From Chryseosolibacter sp964438975 (GTDB lineage Bacteria > Bacteroidota > Bacteroidia > Cytophagales > Cyclobacteriaceae), in NCBI GenBank assembly GCA_964438975.1, contig CAYTMU010000018.1, positions 1 through 64,000 of the forward strand: a stretch of 64,000 nt of DNA. Direction: 5' to 3'. This document shows positions 59,367 through 64,000 of this stretch, piece by piece. The notes under the pieces were generated by a model. It searched no databases. It had not been told where the DNA came from and saw nothing but the letters and a program-made list of their open reading frames with translations. Position 1 is the stretch's first letter; each line of letters opens with the position of its first letter. Both the position numbers and the translations under genes were made by a program.

Positions 59367-60602
59367 ATGTCCTTGGCTCAAACTATATTCTCCCAACTCC
59401 GCGCGAATGCACTGGCTATCGTCATCGCTGCCTTCGCAACCCTACCGGCACAGGCTCAACTTGCCAAGGGGAAATGCAAGTTTCTCGGCAATGTAATTCC
59501 CGGGTCAACCCCCGCGGCCTTCGGCGCCTACTGGAACCAGGTCACACCGGAGAATGCCGGAAAGTGGGGCTCCGTGGAAACTGAACGCGACAACATGGAC
59601 TGGAGCGCACTCGACAACGCCTATAGCTATGCGCAGAGTAATGATTTCCCGTTCAAACAACATACGTTGGTGTGGGGCCAGCAACAACCCGGGTGGATCG
59701 ATGGACTTACGGCAGACGAACAGAAAGCCGAAGTCGAGGAATGGATCAAAGCCTACTGCGAACGCTACCCTGAAACCGACGACATCGACGTCGTCAATGA
59801 ACCGCTCCATGCTGTTCCTTCCTATGCGGCTGCCCTCGGCGGCAGCGGAACTACCGGATGGGATTGGCTCATCTGGGCTTTCGAAAAAGCACGCGAATAC
59901 TGTCCCAATGCCAGGCTCGCCCTGAACGACTACAACATCCTCAGCAATGATGACGCGACGACCACGTATCTGGAGATCATCGGTCTCCTGAAGGACAGGA
60001 ATCTGATCGATATCGTAGGGGAACAAGGCCATTTCATGGAAACCACTTCCATTGCGACGATCCGGAAGAATCTGGATCGTCTTCACGCTGCGGGTCTTCC
60101 CATTCACATATCTGAATACGACGTAAACCTGGAAAACGACGCCGCGCAATCCGCGAAGTATCAGGAGCAATTTCCAGTGCTCTGGGAACATCCCGGGGTT
60201 CACGGGATCACGTTGTGGGGCTACCGGCAGGGAGCGATATGGCGTGAACACGCCTACCTGCTTCGGAGCAATGGAAGCGCACGGCCTGCCCTGACATGGC
60301 TTGCCAAATATGTCAAAGAAAACCAAGGCGGCACATTCTGCAGTCCGGTGACGGGCATGCGTGAGTCTGAAGCAGACCTAGAAGTGTACCCGTTACCAAT
60401 ACGCGACGGGCGGTTCACCGTAAATCCAGGTAGGGGTACTGTCACTATCCGCATCTTTGATCTGAACGGCAATCCCAGGAAGACAATCTCTACATCCACC
60501 GACAGTCCCGTGCTTGTCGAATTCTACGAAGCAGCCGGACTTTACCTATTACACGTCTCTGACGGGGCTGCCGGGAGTTGGAGGAAAATAGTCGTGAATT
60601 AG
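59367..60602 (+). CDS. GH10 endo-1,4-beta-xylanase with T9SS sorting domain
   Basis: A 411-residue secreted enzyme. The ATG at 59367 gives a signal peptide (LAIVIAAFATLPAQAQ); the ATG at 59265 overlaps the GH67 start. The GH10 core has TPENAGKWGSVE, HTLVWGQQQPGWI, the acid/base Glu in DVVNEPLH and the nucleophile Glu in HISEYDV, then GITLWGYRQG. After ~330 a C-terminal domain (LEVYPLPIRDGRFTV, RIFDLNGNP, GLYLLHVSDG, ending WRKIVVN) has the type A pattern of type IX secretion signals. It should be exported to the cell surface or medium, where it cuts xylan backbone. Confidence 0.95.
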   Translation: MSLAQTIFSQLRANALAIVIAAFATLPAQAQLAKGKCKFLGNVIPGSTPAAFGAYWNQVTPENAGKWGSVETERDNMDWSALDNAYSYAQSNDFPFKQHTLVWGQQQPGWIDGLTADEQKAEVEEWIKAYCERYPETDDIDVVNEPLHAVPSYAAALGGSGTTGWDWLIWAFEKAREYCPNARLALNDYNILSNDDATTTYLEIIGLLKDRNLIDIVGEQGHFMETTSIATIRKNLDRLHAAGLPIHISEYDVNLENDAAQSAKYQEQFPVLWEHPGVHGITLWGYRQGAIWREHAYLLRSNGSARPALTWLAKYVKENQGGTFCSPVTGMRESEADLEVYPLPIRDGRFTVNPGRGTVTIRIFDLNGNPRKTISTSTDSPVLVEFYEAAGLYLLHVSDGAAGSWRKIVVN

Positions 60603-60630
60603 ATAAATCCAATCTTTGCTAGCTATGTTA

Positions 60631-61788
60631 ATGGAACAAACGATGCGGTGGTACGGGCCGCACGACCCGGTGAGCCTGTGGGATATCCGACAGGCAGGGT
60701 GCACAGGTATCGTCACCGCTCTTCACCACATCCCCGTCGGAGATGTATGGACCGTGGAAGAAATCAACAAGCGACTCGCGCTAGCCGCGGAAGCAGGACT
60801 TACATGGACTGTCATTGAAAGCCTTCCTGTACACGAAGACATCAAAAAGCAGAAGGGCAACTTTCAGCAATACATCGAAAACTATAAACAAAGCCTGCGC
60901 AACGTCGCCGCGTGTGGACTCAGAGTGGTTACATACAACTTCATGCCTATCCTGGATTGGATGCGTACCGACATCAACTACACGATGCCCGATGGCAGCA
61001 AGGCACTCTACTTCGAAAAACACGCATTTATCGCTTTCGATCTCTTCCTTCTGAAACGACCGGGGGCCGAAAAAGACTACACGCCCGGACAGATCCACAA
61101 AGCAAAAGCGCGCCTGGAGGAAATGACCGATCAGGAGAAAGAAACACTCTACCGCAACGCCTTGCTCGGCCTCCCGGGAAGTGAGGAACAATTCACCGAA
61201 GAGCAAATCCTCACTGCCTTAGAACAATACCGCGATATAGATGCAGACAAATTGAAACAGCATCTGTTCTACTTCCTGCAGCAAGTAATTCCCACAGCTG
61301 AAGAAGTCGGATTGAAGATGGCCATTCATCCCGACGATCCTCCGTACCCCATACTTGGACTTCCCAGGGTTGTATGTACCGAAGCAGACGCCCGGGAAAT
61401 TATTGCTGCGGCACCATCGCCAGCCAACGGCCTGTGTTTTTGCACAGGCTCATATGGTGTGCGACCTGACAATGACCTGCCGGGAATGCTGAGACGGCTG
61501 GGCGACCACATCCATTTCATTCATCTCCGCAACACCAGAGGAGATGGCGATGGCAACTTTTACGAAGCGGATCACCTAGACGGCGATACAGACATGTTCG
61601 CTGTCGTAAAAGAAATTGTTGCGGTAATGCGACGAAGAAATCTTTCGATCCCAATGCGGCCTGACCATGGCCATCAAATGCTGGACGACCTGAAGAAGAC
61701 TACATACCCAGGCTACTCAGCAATCGGACGACTGCGCGGGATCGCGGAGCTGCGCGGCCTCGAACTCGGTATCGCCCGGTCGATCTGA
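60631..61788 (+). CDS. uxuA: Mannonate dehydratase
   Basis: A 385-residue metalloenzyme that dehydrates D-mannonate to 2-keto-3-deoxygluconate. It begins MEQTMRWYGPHDPVSL, matching E. coli UxuA (MEQTWRWYGPNDPVSL), which fixes the start at 60631; ATG at 60625 is six bases earlier. Other matches are ATGVVTALHHIP-like GIVTALHHIPVGDVW, YNFMPILDWMRTD, MAIHPDDPPYPILGLPR, CTGSYGVRPDNDLP and MRPDHGHQMLDDLKK. Downstream of GH10/GH67 it fits glucuronate breakdown through fructuronate and mannonate. UxaC and UxuB are not in the window. Confidence 0.97.
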   Translation: MEQTMRWYGPHDPVSLWDIRQAGCTGIVTALHHIPVGDVWTVEEINKRLALAAEAGLTWTVIESLPVHEDIKKQKGNFQQYIENYKQSLRNVAACGLRVVTYNFMPILDWMRTDINYTMPDGSKALYFEKHAFIAFDLFLLKRPGAEKDYTPGQIHKAKARLEEMTDQEKETLYRNALLGLPGSEEQFTEEQILTALEQYRDIDADKLKQHLFYFLQQVIPTAEEVGLKMAIHPDDPPYPILGLPRVVCTEADAREIIAAAPSPANGLCFCTGSYGVRPDNDLPGMLRRLGDHIHFIHLRNTRGDGDGNFYEADHLDGDTDMFAVVKEIVAVMRRRNLSIPMRPDHGHQMLDDLKKTTYPGYSAIGRLRGIAELRGLELGIARSI

Positions 61789-61843
61789 AAGGTTCGTCAA
61801 ACTGCAGCAGTATCAACGCGATAGGCAAAGCCCGCACTTTTAT

Positions 61844-61851
61844 GTACTTTT
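61844..61851 (+). promoter_or_regulatory. -7 promoter element of the Rieske oxygenase gene
   Basis: TACTTTTG matches TAnnTTTG exactly and lies 18 bases before the ATG at 61870, implying a leader of only about 12 bases. Confidence 0.5.
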
Positions 61852-61869
61852 GCCTTTTACCTGAACCGC

Positions 61870-62925
61870 ATGGCAGCTGATCCGTCGTTGTTTCTGAAGA
61901 ATTTGTGGTACATGGCTTTTCACAGCTCTTCCTTAAAAAAGGGAAAGCTCGTTGGAAAGGAGATACTCGGCGACAGAATCGTCTTTGGCCGTGATTCGAA
62001 TGGAGAAGCCTTCGCCTTGCGCGACAATTGTCCCCACCGTGGTGTTCCTCTATCAGAAGGATGGTTCGAGAAGGATACGCTGCAGTGCTGCTATCACGGG
62101 TGGCAATTCAACACCCATGGAGTATGCCAAAACATTCCTGCCGTTGCGCCCGGAAGCAAAGTTGATTTCAGCAAGATCCGGGTATTCCGCTATCCGATCA
62201 AAGAGATCAGTAACACTATCTGGATCTATATCCCGGACAAAAAGCTGCATAGCACGGTAACGCCCCTTACTCAGCCTCCCGATCTCATACTGGACAAGGC
62301 GAAGAACTTTCTACACGTGGAAACCGTGCTGCTTCCTGCAAACATCGATCACTCAGTCATCGGCCTCATCGATCCCGCACACGTCACCTTCGTTCATCAA
62401 TCGTGGTATTGGCGTTCGGCCCGGAAACTGAAGTTGAAAGAGAAACATTTCGAACCAACGTCCATGGGTTTCAGAATGGTGCGTCATGCGCCTTCCTCGA
62501 ATTCAAAAGGTTACTCCGTGTTGAAAGGCACCTCTTCTACAGAGATAACGTTCGAGATCCCCGGAAACCGATATGAACACATCCGCGTGGGAGAGCGGCA
62601 TGAGGTGATCTCGATCACGTTGTTGACGCCAATCAACGAACACACCACGGAACTGCATCATATTTTCTATTCAACGCTTCCTGCTACACGCTGGTTCTGG
62701 TGGCCGCTTAAGCGACTGGGCAAGAAGTTCATCGGTCAGGATCTCGCAGTATTCATCAAACTGGCGAAGGGGCTGGAGAGCAACCCCACGCTGACACTTA
62801 TCGGTGAGCCTGATGCCCAGGCCAAATGGTATTACGAAATCAAGCGTCTCTATCAGAAAGCGCAACAAGACAAGACCGAATTCGTCAACCCGATACAAGG
62901 ACAGACCCTGCACTGGGTCACCTGA
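61870..62925 (+). CDS. Rieske non-heme iron oxygenase
   Basis: A 351-residue oxygenase alpha-subunit-like protein. The Rieske cluster ligands are CPHRG and CCYHGWQF (CxH-x15+-CxxH). The catalytic domain has DHSVIGLIDPAHVTFVH, with the two His and probable Asp of the mononuclear iron site. The layout resembles pheophorbide a oxygenase and vanillate demethylase-like enzymes rather than ring-cleaving dioxygenase pairs. No ferredoxin or reductase gene lies next to it. The substrate is not predictable; an aromatic or O-methyl group is possible, and 4-O-methylglucuronate is not excluded. It converges with the amidohydrolase gene, 8 bases apart. Confidence 0.88.
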   Translation: MAADPSLFLKNLWYMAFHSSSLKKGKLVGKEILGDRIVFGRDSNGEAFALRDNCPHRGVPLSEGWFEKDTLQCCYHGWQFNTHGVCQNIPAVAPGSKVDFSKIRVFRYPIKEISNTIWIYIPDKKLHSTVTPLTQPPDLILDKAKNFLHVETVLLPANIDHSVIGLIDPAHVTFVHQSWYWRSARKLKLKEKHFEPTSMGFRMVRHAPSSNSKGYSVLKGTSSTEITFEIPGNRYEHIRVGERHEVISITLLTPINEHTTELHHIFYSTLPATRWFWWPLKRLGKKFIGQDLAVFIKLAKGLESNPTLTLIGEPDAQAKWYYEIKRLYQKAQQDKTEFVNPIQGQTLHWVT

Positions 62926-62933
62926 GTATCTGC

Positions 62934-64000
62934 TTATTTCCTCAGTCTTTGCAACTGGTTGTCTATAAAACGGCGATCGAGCCATTGATCACCGATCATC
63001 ACGCCTGCGACCTTAGCACTATTCCGGATGTTGGTCAACGGGTTGGCATCAAGTAACACGAGGTCGGACACCGCGCCTTCCGCAATGATCCCCGAATCCT
63101 TCTTCCCCAGGTACTCAGCCACGTTCCGCGTACCAGTCACAAGAGCCTGGTAGGGGGTGAGACCCGACAAAACAAGGTATTCGAGTTCATGATGTGTCGA
63201 GAAACCCGGAACATTGAATACCTGCGGAGCATCGCACCCCAACAAGAGTTTTACACCGCCCTCCTGACAAGCCCGAATAAGATCACGCCGTAAATCGATA
63301 AAGCGTTTCACCCTTTCCGCATCGAAGGCCGGGTTACTGACCAGGTTGTTCTTACTGGAAATCCACTGGTCTCTCGTTTCCTTCTTCATGTAGACGTGGT
63401 GGGGGTCATTCAGGAAATCCTCTGGTGCAAAATCCGGATGGAACCATCTCTCCGCCAGCGCCTGAGTGGGAACTACCCATATGTTGTTATCGTGCAAAGC
63501 CTTTACCAACCGGGGAATCTGCGTGCGGTCCACTTTGTCGGCAAGGTGCATTCCAAACAAGCCAGCTTCTTTTTCCGGTATCCTCTCTATGCCCGGAACG
63601 ATTCCTTCGACAAACCCATCGAGGTGATCGATTGAGGAATAGCCCGCTTCAATCGCACGCCATACACCCACACCATAGGAAACATGCCCGGCAAACGGAA
63701 TGTCGACCTCCTTTGCTGCCGACGCAATGGCATCGAACTTTGGTCTCGTGAGACCCGGGTGAAGCTTGAGATAATCGTAACCAGCCTCCTTCTGCCGGCG
63801 CACCATTTCGGCTCCGTCTTCGGGAGTCTTCACACTCATCCCATTGAACGACGGGCCCGTTGCGTAGAAATGAGGTCCGAGAATTTCGCCCGCCTTCAGC
63901 TGTTCACGTACCTCCAAATGCCTCGGGTGTCCGAGCATTCCGCGAATGGTCGTGATGCCGTTAACTGCAAAAAGCATCAACACTTCCTTCATCGCCGCGA
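62934..64000 (-). CDS. Amidohydrolase family protein (5' end beyond window)
   Basis: At least 354 residues; the frame continues past the window edge upstream of the first visible ATG (63992). The visible part has the metal-dependent hydrolase fold: AGHVSYGVGVWRAIEAGYSSIDHLDG (His ligands), LLLGCDAPQ (catalytic Asp region) and the C-terminal SDLVLLDANPL of the beta domain, as in imidazolonepropionase- or prolidase-like enzymes. The HxH motif and any signal peptide lie outside the window. Substrate unknown; family members act on cyclic amides, guanidines or dipeptides. Confidence 0.88.
   Translation of the reverse strand, partial: AAMKEVLMLFAVNGITTIRGMLGHPRHLEVREQLKAGEILGPHFYATGPSFNGMSVKTPEDGAEMVRRQKEAGYDYLKLHPGLTRPKFDAIASAAKEVDIPFAGHVSYGVGVWRAIEAGYSSIDHLDGFVEGIVPGIERIPEKEAGLFGMHLADKVDRTQIPRLVKALHDNNIWVVPTQALAERWFHPDFAPEDFLNDPHHVYMKKETRDQWISSKNNLVSNPAFDAERVKRFIDLRRDLIRACQEGGVKLLLGCDAPQVFNVPGFSTHHELEYLVLSGLTPYQALVTGTRNVAEYLGKKDSGIIAEGAVSDLVLLDANPLTNIRNSAKVAGVMIGDQWLDRRFIDNQLQRLRK

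Overview
The window looks like a draft scaffold from a free-living, carbohydrate-degrading member of the Bacteroidota, most likely in the Cytophagales. Reasons: promoter elements of the Bacteroidota type (TTTG at -33, TAnnTTTG at -7), weak or absent Shine-Dalgarno sites on most genes, a type IX secretion C-terminal domain on a xylanase, a bacillithiol deacetylase next to thioredoxin reductase, the rpsO-pnp-sigma factor order, a DUF349 repeat protein, and the lysine-tailed cold-shock protein common in this phylum. A run of exactly 100 N at 23386-23485 is a scaffold gap, and genes are cut at both window ends and at the gap. The species cannot be named from the sequence alone.

Layout. 1-10.6 kb is mostly housekeeping: the end of methylglyoxal synthase, a TonB-domain protein, a START-like protein, tRNA-Met, an LptF/LptG permease, rpsO, pnp, a primary sigma factor, trxB, bshB1, pdxH and yqgE. 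10.6-23.4 kb is mixed: a DUF349 protein, a D-apionate-lactonase-like protein, a sugar-kinase-like phosphotransferase, an SGNH hydrolase, an acyl-CoA oxidase-like enzyme overlapping a DUF1080 lipoprotein gene, a PAP2 phosphatase, an SMP-30-like lipoprotein and a secreted protein of unknown function. 23.5-28.4 kb holds a large hybrid histidine kinase with three receiver domains, followed by a CheR-type methyltransferase.

28.6-35.6 kb is the most coherent metabolic locus. A permease of the ethanolamine type, a glutamine-synthetase-like ligase, an iron alcohol dehydrogenase, a PuuD-like amidase and an aldehyde dehydrogenase run in one direction. Together they would suffice for a gamma-glutamylated route from ethanolamine to glycine or a related product, with no ethanolamine ammonia-lyase or microcompartment genes in view. 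Two cold-shock-domain genes flank the set.

35.7-50 kb holds a zinc alcohol dehydrogenase, a TPR histidine kinase, TerC, and a CPA2 cation/proton antiporter whose leader contains a riboswitch-like attenuator. It continues with a helical exported protein, a sodium/solute symporter with inositol oxygenase and a hydroxypyruvate-isomerase-like protein (a probable inositol to glucuronate module), an unusual FlgO-HEAT protein, and a second, near-identical primary sigma factor.

50-64 kb is rich in secreted carbohydrate-active proteins: a HEAT protein with two DUF1080 domains, a Tat-exported Gfo/Idh/MocA oxidoreductase, an M3 peptidase, a divergent GH67 alpha-glucuronidase and GH10 xylanase, mannonate dehydratase, a Rieske oxygenase and an amidohydrolase cut by the window end. 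GH10 and GH67 would release xylose and (methyl)glucuronate from glucuronoxylan. UxuA would serve glucuronate from that source and also from inositol oxygenase. The Gfo/Idh plus DUF1080 pair suggests periplasmic oxidative cleavage of glycosides through 3-keto sugars.
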